DNA of 64,000 nt, taken from NCBI GenBank assembly GCA_037783545.1, contig JBBELK010000008.1, forward strand, positions 387,001 through 451,000. The letters are read 5' to 3'. Position 1 is the first letter of the stretch. Each line of letters begins with the position of its first letter. Shown here one piece after another: positions 41,971 to 52,508 of this stretch. Position numbers and translations under genes: made by a program. The notes below the pieces were generated by a model that saw only the letters and a list, made by a program, of their open reading frames with translations, was not told where the DNA came from and made no database searches. Source of the stretch: Henricia sp. BOLD:AAB3569 (lineage: Eukaryota; Echinodermata; Asteroidea; Spinulosida; Echinasteridae).

Positions 41971-42799
41971 TGCTCCCCAGTGTCAGTCTGACTCAGAGAG
42001 TCAAGAATCCAGTGACGAAGAGATTATTGTTGTCTTTCCCAGAGAATTGCCAGAGCTCTCACTGAATGCAGAGGCCCAAGAATTCATTCCTGAGCATGAA
42101 CCTAGCATCACTGTTGCTACTGATACATGTTCGGTGGAGGAACCAGGCCCCGTTGTGGATCAGACCCCAATGTCCTGGGAAAGCAACGGTGACAGTGATA
42201 GAGATTCCTCCTGCGCATCTTTGTCGTCTGTCCCAGTAGTAGGTCCTTCTTTGCCCGATTTCAGAGAACCGTCTGTAATGGACAGTCCTTATATGTCAGT
42301 TCAGCCCACATTGTCTTCCCCTACAGCTTCCCAGAGCATGGAAGCCACACCTCAAGACATGCAAGATGTCACCATTACATCTGCCAATGAAACATCCACT
42401 TCACAAACACCCATTCAACACACACACATTCAACAAACACCCACTTCACAAACACCCATCTCACAAACACCCATTTCACAAACACCCGTTCAACAAACAC
42501 CCGTTCAACAAACACCCATTTCGCAAACACCAATTTCTGAAACACCAATTTCACAAACACCAATTTCACACACATCCACTTCACAAACACCCATTCAAGA
42601 CACACCCATGTTACAAACACGTGTTCAACAGACAACAGAGACTTCCAATCTCGGATCAGACTTTGTCCGACGCTCTGCTCGAACGACGAAACCCCCCGTG
42701 AGAATGAAGTTTGAGGAGTTAGGGAAACCTGCATTTAGCCGGCAGTTTCAATCAGCTGGGATGTTCACTGAACTGAAGAAGAAAGTCTTTGGTCATTAG
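41971..42799 (+). pseudogene. Pol C-terminal extension, +1 frame (element A)
   Basis: Open in the +1 frame relative to the pol stop at 41970. It is acidic and Ser-rich at first, then holds 16 pentapeptide repeats (42392-42631), and ends with RRSARTTKPPVRMKFEELGKPA, a basic motif followed by ...LG.PA, which I know as the end of many gypsy integrases. So this is the natural pol tail separated by a one-base frameshift near 41960-41975, not an env gene. Confidence 0.65.
42392..42631 (+). repeat. 16 x 15 bp coding minisatellite (TPISQ)
   Basis: Sixteen consecutive 15 bp units encode variants of T-P-I-S-Q (TPVQQ, TPIQH, TPISE, TSTSQ...). Third-position and unit-level differences are few, indicating recent expansion by slippage or unequal exchange. 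Confidence 0.9.
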
Positions 42800-42820
42800 A
42801 TATGTATAAATTGTGTATAT

Positions 42821-44574
42821 TGTCAGAATTATTCTGGGGCATTAAAGTTTACCATGAATATTCATTAGCTTTTTACTAGGACCATGGAATTTCTTTGTAT
42901 TTTCTGGGCAACTGCATTCCACAATGGTTCATTGTTGTATGGGTGTGTGCTACTAGGAATGTGAGTTGGGCCAGTAGCCTTTTGTATTTATTTGTAAGGA
43001 AAGAATGTGGGTTATTGGGAGTGTGAGTAGATGGGTGTATGGTGTGGTGAAGTGTGACAGACCACATTTACCTTGCAGAGGGAGCAGACATGTTTTAACT
43101 GTACTGCTAGATATGATTACCGGGTATTGATTGAGTGAGTGAGCTGCTGTCCAACAGAGCCGTATTAACTTTGGAGTGCCGTTTTTCTACATGTACATGT
43201 ACCGCTAAAATGTTTTGATGGAGGCAGATTTTGCAGGCTGCTTTTGAGCAACTGGGCGGACTTGACGGCGGCGGCTGGATTAGCAACCCAAATCTGAGTT
43301 TTGGCAAAGAAACCGTAAGTTTATTTTCTTTGACAGTGAAACGGTTATTTGTACATGTGTATTTTGAAAGTGACTTTTTGATGAATATTGACATTTTGGA
43401 TGGATATTTTGATAAATGTTTGGGTAGAATTTAAAAGGGTATTTGGACGTTTAAAGTTGTTTCATAAATCATTTTGAAGTTTAAGGAAAGTCAAACACCA
43501 TTTCCATTACCATGCTAGGTTTCTTAATTTGACTTTATTTGCGTAATTATAGATGGTTTTATAATTTGGTACTGGTGCGTACTTGACGCCACACCCACAT
43601 CTGTCCCCGAGGTTACTCATTGCTGGACAATGGAGGGCGCTCTTCTAGTCGAGTTGTCAGTCTTTACACGTTCGTGCATTCTACTACTACTAACATGACG
43701 GACGGGAGATGTGGCGTTAAGCAGCGTTTTATTCATGTATCGTCATCATCAGGAGAAATGCATATATGTATAAGTATCACAGTAAGGTCTGTACTTGATA
43801 ATCCCTGTGTTTTGAAAGCTGTATCTAATTAAATGACGGGGAAGTCTGATTTTAGGATTTGTAAACTAAACCTGAATTGGCATATAAATAAGTGACAATC
43901 CCTTACTGCATTTTGAAATCTGTATTTAAGGCAACATAAATTGAGGTCTGTAATTTTTTAAAGGAACAACCACGAGTTTCAAGGTCTGTATTTAGAGTAA
44001 TTACTAGTACTGCATTTAGGCGTTTGTATTTAAAGTGACGATCCAAATATTTTGAAGTTAGTGAGGGTTCGTGGGTTGTTCACTAGTTTTAAAGTTCATA
44101 CGAAAGTGATCCACGTGATGTTTTTTTGAAGTTGATAATACTTAACAGCAATATTTCTTGAATTTATAATGCACGATTCCAAGTTGGATGTTCGTGTTTG
44201 ATAGTGCTTTAAATGTGCAATTGAGGTGAAGTTTACTAAAGATTGACTTTCTTGGGTGATTGAATTTGATATATAATAATCAGTAATAATTAAGATTAAT
44301 TGCAGAGTTTAATATAGTCTGGTGTGAGTTGTGAATTTTGAGAGTAATTTCAAGTGATTATGTAGTAGTTTGTTTGACGCCAAGTCGGGTCATTTCACTT
44401 GTAGTTTTGTGTGAGTGGATTTTGGACAGTTACTATATGCAGTAGCAGCTGCATTATGAATTAAAGATAGTTTATTTTTGTATATAATTAAAGTTTGTAT
44501 ATTTTGTGACTCATTCCAGTGCATTTTGACTATCATTCCAGTCGCAGGGAAATCTAACAGGTTTAACTGTGACA
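42821..44574 (+). repeat. 5' LTR of Gmr1-like element B, 1754 bp
   Basis: Starts TGTCAGAATT and ends TTTAACTGTGACA (TG...CA with inverted TGTCA/TGACA). Nearly the same sequence recurs at 50896-52362. It carries two segments missing from the other LTR: an intron-like 238 bp (43315-43552) and about 45 bp near 43960-44030. It is followed by TTT and TGGTGGAAGATCCGGG, a primer-site-like sequence. An antisense 60-70 codon frame found in both LTRs is a by-product of the duplication. Confidence 0.88.
43315..43552 (+). other. Intron-like insert present only in the 5' LTR
   Basis: Begins GTAAGT and ends TTATAG, preceded by GCAAAGAAACC and followed by ATGGTT. In the 3' LTR, GCAAAGAAACC and ATGGTT are directly joined (51370-51384). 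The insert is AT-rich, has a pyrimidine-leaning tract before its end (GGTTTCTTAATTTGACTTT) and no terminal repeats or target duplication, so it looks like a spliceosomal intron rather than a MITE. Confidence 0.65.
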
Positions 44575-44824
44575 TTTTGGTGGAAGATCCGGGTATACAT
44601 GTCATTGTGTATAGGTATACGCAGTGTAACATGAAGGAAAGATAGACTCATGTTGCATGTGGAAGTGAGCTACAATTGAATTTTGTGAATGTTGTGATTA
44701 TCGTTAACTGTTTTGTATTGATTGTTACAGATTGGATTGTTGATCCAGGCTGCTGTGGTCCTGTCCTGCCCATTTGCTCTGAAGTGCTTGCTCCTGCTTT
44801 TCCGAGTTGTGAAAGTGCATCAGC

Positions 44825-45530
44825 ATGGAAGTTGAACGGTTAGCGAGTATAGGTAAAGAGTTGGGTTTGAAAGGTGGGGAATTGTTTGAGTTTATAAAAG
44901 AGCAACAGGAACATTTGCGAGTTGAACGAAAAGAGAAAGAAGAGTATGAGAAAGGAATGCGTTAGGCAAAGTTTGACTTGTTAAGACAAGAGATGGAAAG
45001 TAAGACAGTAGAATGTAGGCTGCAAGAGTTAAAGAAGGAAACGTATCAGATTGAGGTAGAAATGCCTATTACTCCTAAACACTTTGATAGTCATGACACA
45101 AGTAGGAAATCGCTGACTCCGAAACTACCACCATTTGATGATGAGAGGGATGACATTGATGCCTACCTCCATATGTTTGAGAGATATGCCACTGCTCAAG
45201 GATGGAAACCTGGATGTTGGGCCATCAACTTAAGTGCCCTTTTGAAAGGTAAAGGCCTAGAAGTATATTAAAGGTTAACAGTTTCAGAAGCTTCAGTCTA
45301 CGACAACCTCAAGAGCGCATTGCTGAAAAGATATAATCTCACCGAAGATGGGTTTCGTAATAAATTTCGAACATCTAAACCAGACAAATCCGAGGGTCTG
45401 AAACAGTTTGTTGTTAGACTTGACTTGAATTCCGTCCATTCTCCAAGCAAGAGCAACCACGGGGTTATACCCCGAGACCAGATAAGTTTGGTAAACCCAT
45501 AGAATCTGGAACCTGTAGGAAAAACTTCTA
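44825..45530 (+). pseudogene. Gag of Gmr1-like element B
   Basis: From ATG 44825 (MEVERLASIGKELGLKG) the frame continues with a charged coiled-coil stretch, a TAG at 44963, then the gag core LPPFDDERDDIDAYLHMFERYA and WAINLSALLKGKGLEVY, a TAA at 45269, and in another frame KSALLKRYNLTEDGFRNKFR. Gag forms the particle that packages the RNA. At least two stops and one frameshift: dead. Confidence 0.82.
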
Positions 45531-45544
45531 ATCAAATTTCAGGA

Positions 45545-46195
45545 ATGAATTCCTTCACTAGTCCTAGACAAACTACAAAGCGTTATAATTGTGGTAAGAC
45601 TGGCCATATTGCTAGAAAACCTGACAATAAGTTGACTAAAGTTGGAGGAATGATTCCTCAAGAACGATCGCCAGACCGAATGACTGCTACAAATAGCCAG
45701 CAACAGACAATGCCTCAACTAACTTCGAATCAATTTCAAGGCGAGTGTGAGAAGTGTGGTCATCATACTTTTTTACCAGAGACTAAACGGGTACATTTTG
45801 CATTTATGAATGTAGGAAATTGTTGTGGAAAAGATGGCTATGTCACTTTACAGTGCGGCCACAACTTGCCCGTCATGAGTGCTGCATGTGAAGCATCATT
45901 TGTTAAGGGAATGCCAGTTACTAAGGGAAAAGTTGGCTCTAATACTGGACTAATCTCAGTGTTGAGAGACACTGGATGTTCTGGTGTCGTGATTCGTCGA
46001 AGCCTAGTCACTGACAGTCAGCTTACTGGAGACAGTAAATACTGTGTTTTTTTTAGACAACACTGTTCGTCAATTCCCAGTTGCTAAGGTTAATATTGAT
46101 TCACCTTACTTTGTTGGAGCTGTAGAAGCTGTATGCATGAAAGATCCAGTGTACGACGTGATCATTGGCAACATTCCACAAGCTCGAGACCCTTG
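45545..46195 (+). pseudogene. Nucleocapsid knuckle and protease of element B
   Basis: A CCHC-like knuckle (YNCGKTGHIARKP) lacks its first and last cysteines. About 130 codons later LRDTGCSGVVIRRSLV gives the aspartic protease active site (DTG). The frame shifts near 46050 in a T-run, and the end of the protease (YDVIIGNIP) continues in another frame to a stop near 46196. Confidence 0.75.
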
Positions 46196-46247
46196 AAATC
46201 CTAATCCTAAATGGCTAGGCACAGCCGAAGTAAAATAAAGCGATTAC

Positions 46248-46740
46248 TTGTATGTACAGGCTGTACAGACAAGGGCTCAGAAGACAGCTGAGGAAAAACC
46301 ACTAACGGCATTGAAAGTATCTAGTCCACTACCAGAGGTAACAGCTGATGAACTTCGTCAAGGCCAACAGACTGATCCAACACTTCATCGAATTAGAGAA
46401 TTCGCAATCACTGGGAAAATAAAGATCAGCAAGGGTGAGAATGTTTCACAGTTCTTTGTTAAGAAAGGGTTAATCTATCGTCAGTTCACTAGTCCTAGAT
46501 TAGGTGGAGGAGATGCTATCAATCAGCTAATAATACCTAAACAACAGAGAAGATTAGTGATGAAACTAGCTCATGAATCCATTTTTGGAGGTCATCAAGG
46601 ATCCAAGAAAACAGCAGAAAAGGTTTTGTCCAATTTCTTTTGGCCAGGTGTTCAGTCAGACATTCAACGATACTGTCGTTCTTGTGACATTTGTCAACGG
46701 ACTATTGCAAAAGGCAAAGTTACGAAAGTACCACTAGGAC
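46248..46740 (+). pseudogene. Integrase N-terminal zinc domain of element B
   Basis: Reads ELRQGQQTDPTLHRIREF, then the H-H-C-C zinc site (HESIFGGHQGSKKTAEKVLSNFFWPGVQSDIQRYCRSCDICQRT). The frame is cut at 46741 by the 3' end of an antisense LINE. The integrase directly follows protease, ahead of RT: the Gmr1-type order. Confidence 0.85.
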
Positions 46741-48350
46741 GAATAATAATAATAATAATAATGAAAATTTATAATGCGCCGGTATCCATCAAAAAAGATG
46801 CTCATGGCGCAGCGAGACACATTAAAAATCTAATATCACAATCATGGAGTTCAGTCAGTTAATGAGATTTCATTAAATGTGTTTTAAGTGATGTTTTAAA
46901 AGTTGCAAGTGATGGCGATAGCTTGATGTGTTCCGGTAACTTGTTCCACAAGGATAAAGCTGCTGAGGCAAAGGACCTTTCACCCCACGATCTCTTGGAA
47001 TAAACTTTCGCTAGGAGGAGTTTGTTGTTGGATCTCATGGATTCACGATTTGAATGATGCCGTTGGACTAGTTCGGAAAGATATGATGGTAGCCTGCCTG
47101 TAGTGGAGCGGTAAACATACATTACAATTTTGAAGCATATCCTGTCCTTGATAGGTAGCCAATGCAGATTCCTTAAGACCGGAGTGATGTGTTGACTTCT
47201 TTTAGTCTTAGTGACAATCCTAGCAGCTATGTTCTGAAGACGAGACAGACGACTCAGCTGATTTTCCGGTAGTGAGTATAATAGTGAGTTTCCCATATCA
47301 AGGCGGCTGGTGACGTAGGCGTGGATAAGGATTTCTGTTGCGTCCTGGGTAAGGTATTTCCTGATGAGCCCAATGTTGCGTAAGTGCATTGACGAAAACC
47401 TACACATTGAAGATATGTGTGCTTTGAGTGACATCGTGGCGTCAAAAATGGCTCCCAGATTCCGTACTTCAGATGATGTGGGGACATCAGAATCTCCTAT
47501 ACGGATATGTCCAATGTTAATTTTGCTGCGCTGTTGTTTTGAGCCAAATATGATAAATTCAGATTTATCATCATTCAGCTTCAAAAAGTTAGCTGACATC
47601 CAGTCGCGGATTTCCTCAATGCACTGCTCCACTTGATGAATGGCCCTTTCCGCTTTATTTTGGTCGGGATCAAAGGAAACGTAGATTTGCGTGTCATCGG
47701 CATAAAAGTGGTAATGGAGGCCGTGCTTGCGGATGATGTTTCCAAGAGGACCAGTGTAGAGTGAGAACAAAACTGGTCCAAGGACGGATCCTTGGGGGAC
47801 ACCTGTTGTTAGGGTCGTTGGGTTCGAAACTTTGTCGTGAATTTGTACTCGTTGCGAACGGTTGGTGAGGTAGGACTGGAACCATTTTAATGCCATACCA
47901 TCTATACCAAGTTGCTGAAGTCGTTGTAGTAGTATGTGGTGATCAACAGTGTCAAAAGCGGATGATAAATCAAGAAGAACAAGTGCAACAAGCTTTCCAT
48001 TATCCATGGCAGTCAATATGTCATTCTGAACTCTAACCAATGCAGTTTCAACGCTGTGATTGGCTCGATATGCAGACTGACATTTGTCGAGAAGACTGCG
48101 TTTATGAAGAAAAGAGGACACTCTGGCGAGCACGACACGTTCTAGCAATTTGGAAATAAATGGGAGGTTGGAGACTGGGCGATAATTCTTCATTGTCTCT
48201 GGATCGAGGTTGGATTTCTTAAGCAGCGGACGCACAATGGCGGACTTGAGTGATGAAGGGACAATTCCTGATGCAAGTGATTGGTTAAAAACACGAGTTA
48301 AAATTGGTGCAAGTGTGTCAGCACATTTCTTGAGCAGGTCAGTCGGAATT
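46741..48350 (-). mobile_element. CR1/L2-type LINE inserted antisense in integrase
   Basis: The insert begins with (ATA)n on the plus strand, i.e. an (ATT)n tail at the LINE 3' end, and ends within RT (TDLLKKCADTLAPIL) at about 48350, where integrase resumes. 5'-truncated, 1.6 kb. Its RT frame has no stops, and it is therefore younger than the host gypsy element, whose frames are all broken. Confidence 0.88.
46859..48349 (-). CDS. LINE reverse transcriptase, 5'-truncated open frame
   Basis: About 496 open codons. RT blocks in order: LDPETMKNYRPVSNLPFISKLLERVV, QSAYRANHSVETALVRV, LVLLDLSSAFDTVDH, LTTGVPQGSVLGPVLF, the catalytic HFYADDTQIY, LKLNDDKSEFIIFG and NLGAIFD, followed by the C-terminal domain ending SLWNKLPEHIKLSPSLATFKTSLKTHLM. 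These are typical of the CR1/L2/Crack group. The endonuclease and ORF1 were not copied, so it cannot move alone. No genuine start codon; the frame simply runs into the junction. Confidence 0.9.
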   Translation of the reverse strand: MPTDLLKKCADTLAPILTRVFNQSLASGIVPSSLKSAIVRPLLKKSNLDPETMKNYRPVSNLPFISKLLERVVLARVSSFLHKRSLLDKCQSAYRANHSVETALVRVQNDILTAMDNGKLVALVLLDLSSAFDTVDHHILLQRLQQLGIDGMALKWFQSYLTNRSQRVQIHDKVSNPTTLTTGVPQGSVLGPVLFSLYTGPLGNIIRKHGLHYHFYADDTQIYVSFDPDQNKAERAIHQVEQCIEEIRDWMSANFLKLNDDKSEFIIFGSKQQRSKINIGHIRIGDSDVPTSSEVRNLGAIFDATMSLKAHISSMCRFSSMHLRNIGLIRKYLTQDATEILIHAYVTSRLDMGNSLLYSLPENQLSRLSRLQNIAARIVTKTKRSQHITPVLRNLHWLPIKDRICFKIVMYVYRSTTGRLPSYLSELVQRHHSNRESMRSNNKLLLAKVYSKRSWGERSFASAALSLWNKLPEHIKLSPSLATFKTSLKTHLMKSH

Positions 48351-48908
48351 GATGAACCTTTTCAACGAATCGCAGTCGACATAGTTGGTCCCATTGCACC
48401 TATGACACAGAGAGGTAATAAGTATTTATTAACTATTGTTGATTATGCCACACGTTACCCAGAGGCCGTACCACTCAAAAGCATCGAGACACATCGCGTC
48501 GCAGAAGCTCTCGTTGATGTCTTCTCAAGAGTTGGTGTTCCACGCGAGATCTTAACTTACCAAGGTGCGAAGTTTACTTCGGGTCTTATGAAAGAGGTAA
48601 GTCGCCTACTTTCAGTGAAACAACTGACCACTACTCCGTACCATCCGGCTTGTAATGGTCTCGTGGAGAGATTTAACGGTAGTTTGAAGCAGATGTTGAA
48701 AAGGCTTTGTGCAGAGAAACCAACAGATTGGGATAGGTATGTAGGACCGCTTTTGTTTGCCTATCGAGAAACGCCACACTCTAGTTTAGGGTTTGCACCC
48801 TTTGAACTGTTGTATGGAAGAGCAGTCAGAGGACCTATGACAATTCTTAAAGAACTCTGGACTAAAGATATTGAAGCACCGGAAGTAAAGACAACTACCA
48901 GTATGTAG
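48351..48908 (+). pseudogene. Integrase core of Gmr1-like element B
   Basis: Resumes after the LINE with DEPFQRIAVDIVGPIAP (first catalytic Asp) and VDYATRYPEAVPLK, then EILTYQGAKFTS, where the second catalytic Asp (normally in TDQG) is Tyr, and NGLVERFNGSLKQMLK (Glu). LLFAYRETPHSSLGFAPFELLYGR follows. A stop at 48906 with a frame change separates the C-terminal part. The Tyr would by itself inactivate strand transfer. Confidence 0.88.
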
Positions 48909-48943
48909 TTGATTTAAGATCTAGACTAGAAGAAATCTGCCGT

Positions 48944-49408
48944 TTGGCACAGGAAGAACTGAGTAAGTCAAGTGAAAGATACCGTAAGTACTACAACAGG
49001 AAGACACGACCACGCCAACTGAAGGAAGGAGACAAGGTCCTGCTTTTACTCCCTTTAGTTAATAACAAGTTACTTCTGCAGTGGAAAGGTCCATTCACCG
49101 TTGAACGCCGCGTGAATAACTTTGACTATAAGGTGAACATGGGTCATCGTACACAGACTTTCCACATTAACCTTCTGAAGAAGTATGTTGAATCCACAGA
49201 TACTGACATGACTAGTTCCTTCTTGGAGCAACTTCATCCAGGAATGTTTGACATAGTGTCCACAGCAGTGATTGAACCTGAACCGGACGAATACTTGCAG
49301 AGGCACCGACTGAAGACACTCTGCAGATGCCCAACCTCACTGCAAAGGAGACATTTGAAGATGTCAAAGTTTCTGACAATTTATAATTGGAACAAACACA
49401 ACAGGTAA
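48944..49408 (+). pseudogene. Integrase C-terminal domain of element B
   Basis: SERYRKYYNRKTRPRQLKEGDKVLLLLP and LLQWKGPFTVERRVNNFDYKV, then HINLLKKY, form the SH3-like GPF/Y module typical of gypsy integrases. It is followed within 20-100 bp by the start of RT, showing that integrase lies upstream of RT. Confidence 0.8.
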
Positions 49409-50246
49409 GAAAATTGCTAAGCCGGCATCACAAAACACTGTCAAATTTGCCAGGTCATACAAATCTTGTCAAGCATGATATTAGGTTGACTACTTTAGAC
49501 CCAGTTCGGTTAAAACCATATATCTTGCCCCATGCACTTAGAGATACTGTCAAAGACGAAATCCAGTCTATGTTGCAAATGGGTGTCATAGAACTATCAG
49601 AGTCACCATACGCCTCACCTATAGTGCTTGTGCAGAAGAAAGATGGTACACAGAGATTCTGTGTAGATTTTCGTCGTCTGAATCGCATTACTATTTTTGA
49701 CGCTGAACCGGTGCCAAATTTTTCACCAATATTGATCTTAGTAAAGGTTATTGGCAGATTCCTCTTCAGGATTCCGTCAATGAGAAGACTGCCTTCACTA
49801 CTCCAGATGGACTGTATCAATTTTGCGTCATGCCGTTTGGGCTCGTCAACGCCCCAGCAACTTTTAGTCGGATGATGAGAATGCTGCTACGAGGTATGGA
49901 CAATGTAGACAATTTTATTGATGATATTCTTGTGCATACTGAAACTTGGGAGAAACATCTTGACACACTAGACGGTCTTTTTCACAGACTAGAAAACAGT
50001 GGTATCACAGCTCGACCGACAAAGTGTTGTGTAGATTTTCAGAAACTTGAGTATTTAGGCCATCTTGTAGGGCAAGGTCACCTTCAGCCATTGCCAGATA
50101 AATTGACTACCATCAAGAATGCTCCAAAACCGAAGACTAAGAAGCAACTTCGATCATTCCTGGGTCTTGCAGGATATTATCGAAAATGTATTCCTAACTA
50201 CTCGGCAATCGCAGTTCCTCTTACAGATAAAACCAAGAAGAAATAA
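49387..50246 (+). pseudogene. Reverse transcriptase of Gmr1-like element B
   Basis: Blocks in order: HDIRLTTLDPVRLKPYILP, GVIELSESPYASPIVLVQKKDG with RFCVDFRRLN, a frameshift near 49720 with a small deletion, DLSKGYWQIPL in the new frame, MPFGLVNAPATFSRMM, the catalytic NFIDDILVHT, KCCVDFQKLEYLGHLV and SFLGLAGYYRKCIPNY. An in-frame TAA at 50244 precedes RNase H. It is clearly Ty3/gypsy type, not copia, despite the domain order. Confidence 0.88.
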
Positions 50247-50717
50247 CCAAACAAGATCCAGTGGGAACAGAGTCAAGAGTATGCCTTCGACACTCTCAAG
50301 AAACGTCTTACAACGACGCCAGTCCTTCATCTACCAGATTGTCAGCGAAAATTGTTGCTTCGCACTGATACATCAGACATTGGTGTTGGTGCTGTCTTGC
50401 TTCAACAAGAAGATGGAGTTGACTTTCCAGTAGCTTATGCTAGTCGTAAGTTACTGCCACGTGAGTGTTCTTATTATATGATAGAACGCGAGTGTTTGGC
50501 TATTGTTTGGGCTATCCAGAAATTCCAAGCATACTTATATGGTCGTGAGTTTGTACTTGAGACTGACCACCAACCTCTAGTCTATCTCCAACGAGCCAAA
50601 GTTTCCAACAGTCGAATCCTTCGTTGGGCTTTGTCTCTGCAGCCATACAGATTCCGAATCGAATGTATCAAGGGCAGCGATAATGTTGGAGCGGACTACC
50701 TCAGCCGCAGTTTGTAA
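50247..50717 (+). pseudogene. RNase H of Gmr1-like element B
   Basis: Same frame as RT after one stop: IQWEQSQEYAFDTLKKRL, then LLRTDTSDIGVGAVLLQ (Asp), YYMIERECLAIVWAIQKF (Glu), LETDHQPLVYL (Asp), NVGADYLSRSL (Asp) and a stop at 50717. The pol polyprotein therefore ends with RNase H and no integrase follows, only leader to the polypurine tract and the LTR. Confidence 0.9.
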
Positions 50718-50879
50718 AGTTTGTAAATTTATATTGTGTGTAAATGTAATTTCTTGTTCTTCTTGATGTTTAGGTCAGCAAGGTAGAACTTTCATGCTTG
50801 TAGCCAAAGATTTGGTGAGTTTGTATTTTACAGAAAATAATTCTGCAGTGCAAATAAAATATATAATTGTTTTGTTTTT

Positions 50880-50894
50880 TAAGGGGGGAGGCAA
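50880..50894 (+). other. Polypurine tract before 3' LTR
   Basis: AAGGGGGGAGGCAA directly precedes the TGTCAG start of the 3' LTR, the expected plus-strand primer site. The sequence before the 5' LTR (TTGTGTATAT) has no such tract, as expected for a 5' LTR. Confidence 0.8.
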
Positions 50895-50895
50895 T

Positions 50896-52362
50896 TGTCA
50901 GAATTCTTCTGGGGGCATTAAACTTTACCATGAATATTCATTAGCTTTTTATTAGGACCATGGAATTTCTTTGTATTTTCCTGGGCAACTGCATTCCACA
51001 ATGGTTCATTGTTGTATGGGTGTGTGCTACTAGGAATGTGAGTTGGGCCAGTAGCCTTTTGTATTTATTTGAAAGGAGAGAATGTGGGTTATTGGGAGTG
51101 AGTAGATTGGTGTATGGTGTGGTGAAGTGTGGCAGACCACATTTACCTTGCAGAGGGAGCAGACATGTTTTAACTGTACTGCTAGATATGATTATTGAGT
51201 GAGTCAGTTGCTGTCCAACAGAGCCGTATTAACTTGGAAGTGCCGTTTTTCTACATGTACATGTACCGCTAAAATGTTTTGATGCAGGCAGATTTTGCAG
51301 GCTGCTTTTGGGCAACTGGGCGGACTTGACGGCGGCGGCTGGATTAGCAACCCAAATCTGAGTTTTGGCAAAGAAACCATGGTTCTTCTATAATTTGTTA
51401 CTGGTGCGTACTTCACGCCACACCCACATCTGTCCCCGAGGTTAACCATTGCTGGACAATGGAGGGCGCTCTTCTAGTCGAGTTGTCAGTCTTCACACGT
51501 TCGTGCATTCTACTACTACTGACATGACTGACGGGAGATGTGGCGTTAAACAGCGTTTTTTTCATGTATATATCATCATCGGGAGAAATGCATATGTATA
51601 AGTATCACAGTGAGGTCTGTACTTGATAATCCCTGTATTTTGGAAGCTGTATTTAATTAAATGAGGGGGAAGTCTGGTTTTAGGATTTGTAAACTAAACC
51701 TATTCTGAATTGGCATATAATAAGTGACAATCCCTTACTGCATTTTGAAGTCTGTATTTAAGGCAATATAAATCAAGGTCTAAGTTTTAAAGGAACAACT
51801 AGACATTTAGACATTTCTATTTAAAGTGACGATCCAAATATTTTGAAGTTAGTGCGGGTTCGTGGGTTGTTCACTAGTTTTAAAGTTCATACGAAAGTGA
51901 TCCACGTGATGTATTTTTGAAGTCGATAATACTTAACAGCAATATTTCTTGTATTTATAATGCACGTTTCCAAGATGTTCGTGTTTGATAGTGCTTTAAA
52001 TGTGCAATTTGATGTGAAGTTTATTAAAGATTGACTTTCTTGGGTGATAGGAGTGATATTAAGTAATTAGTAATAATTGAGATTAATTGCAGAGTTTAGT
52101 ATAGTTTAGTGTAAGTCGTAAATTTTGAGAAAGATTAATTTGAAGTGAATAGTAGTTCGTTTGACGCCAAGTCGGGTCATTCCACTTGTGGTTTTTGTGT
52201 AAGTGGATTTTTGACAGTTACTTTATGCAGTAGCAGCTGCACTATGAATTAAAGATGGTTTATTTTTGTATATAATTAAAGTTTGTATATTTTGCGACTC
52301 CTTCCATTGTATTTTGACTATCTTTCCAGTCGCAGGAAAATATAGCGGGTTTAACTGTGACA
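50896..52362 (+). repeat. 3' LTR of Gmr1-like element B, 1467 bp
   Basis: TGTCAGAATTCTTC...GGTTTAACTGTGACA. Matches 42821-44574 over its length with scattered substitutions and small indels, but lacks the 238 bp intron-like insert and about 45 bp more. The flank after it (ATCAC) does not match the flank before the 5' LTR (TATAT), so no target duplication is seen. Confidence 0.88.
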
Positions 52363-52508
52363 ATCACAATGACCGAATCATGTGTCCTCCAGTTTTATGC
52401 ACGAGCGTACACGCTCTTGCAGTTGCAGTATAAATGTATGCAGTGCCCGTGTAACCCGGAAAAATGACACGCTATGGGGATCAGCTAAATTAAGAAAATA
52501 AAACTCAA

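Noticed and set aside
42047..42799. Possible env-like gene downstream of pol in element A
   Set aside because: No signal peptide or membrane helix; the terminal RRSARTTKPPVRM...LG.PA motif and frame relation point to a frameshifted pol tail.
43107..43394. Antisense frame shared with 51204-51449, looking like a conserved protein
   Set aside because: Both copies lie in the two LTRs of the same element; the conservation is only due to LTR duplication.
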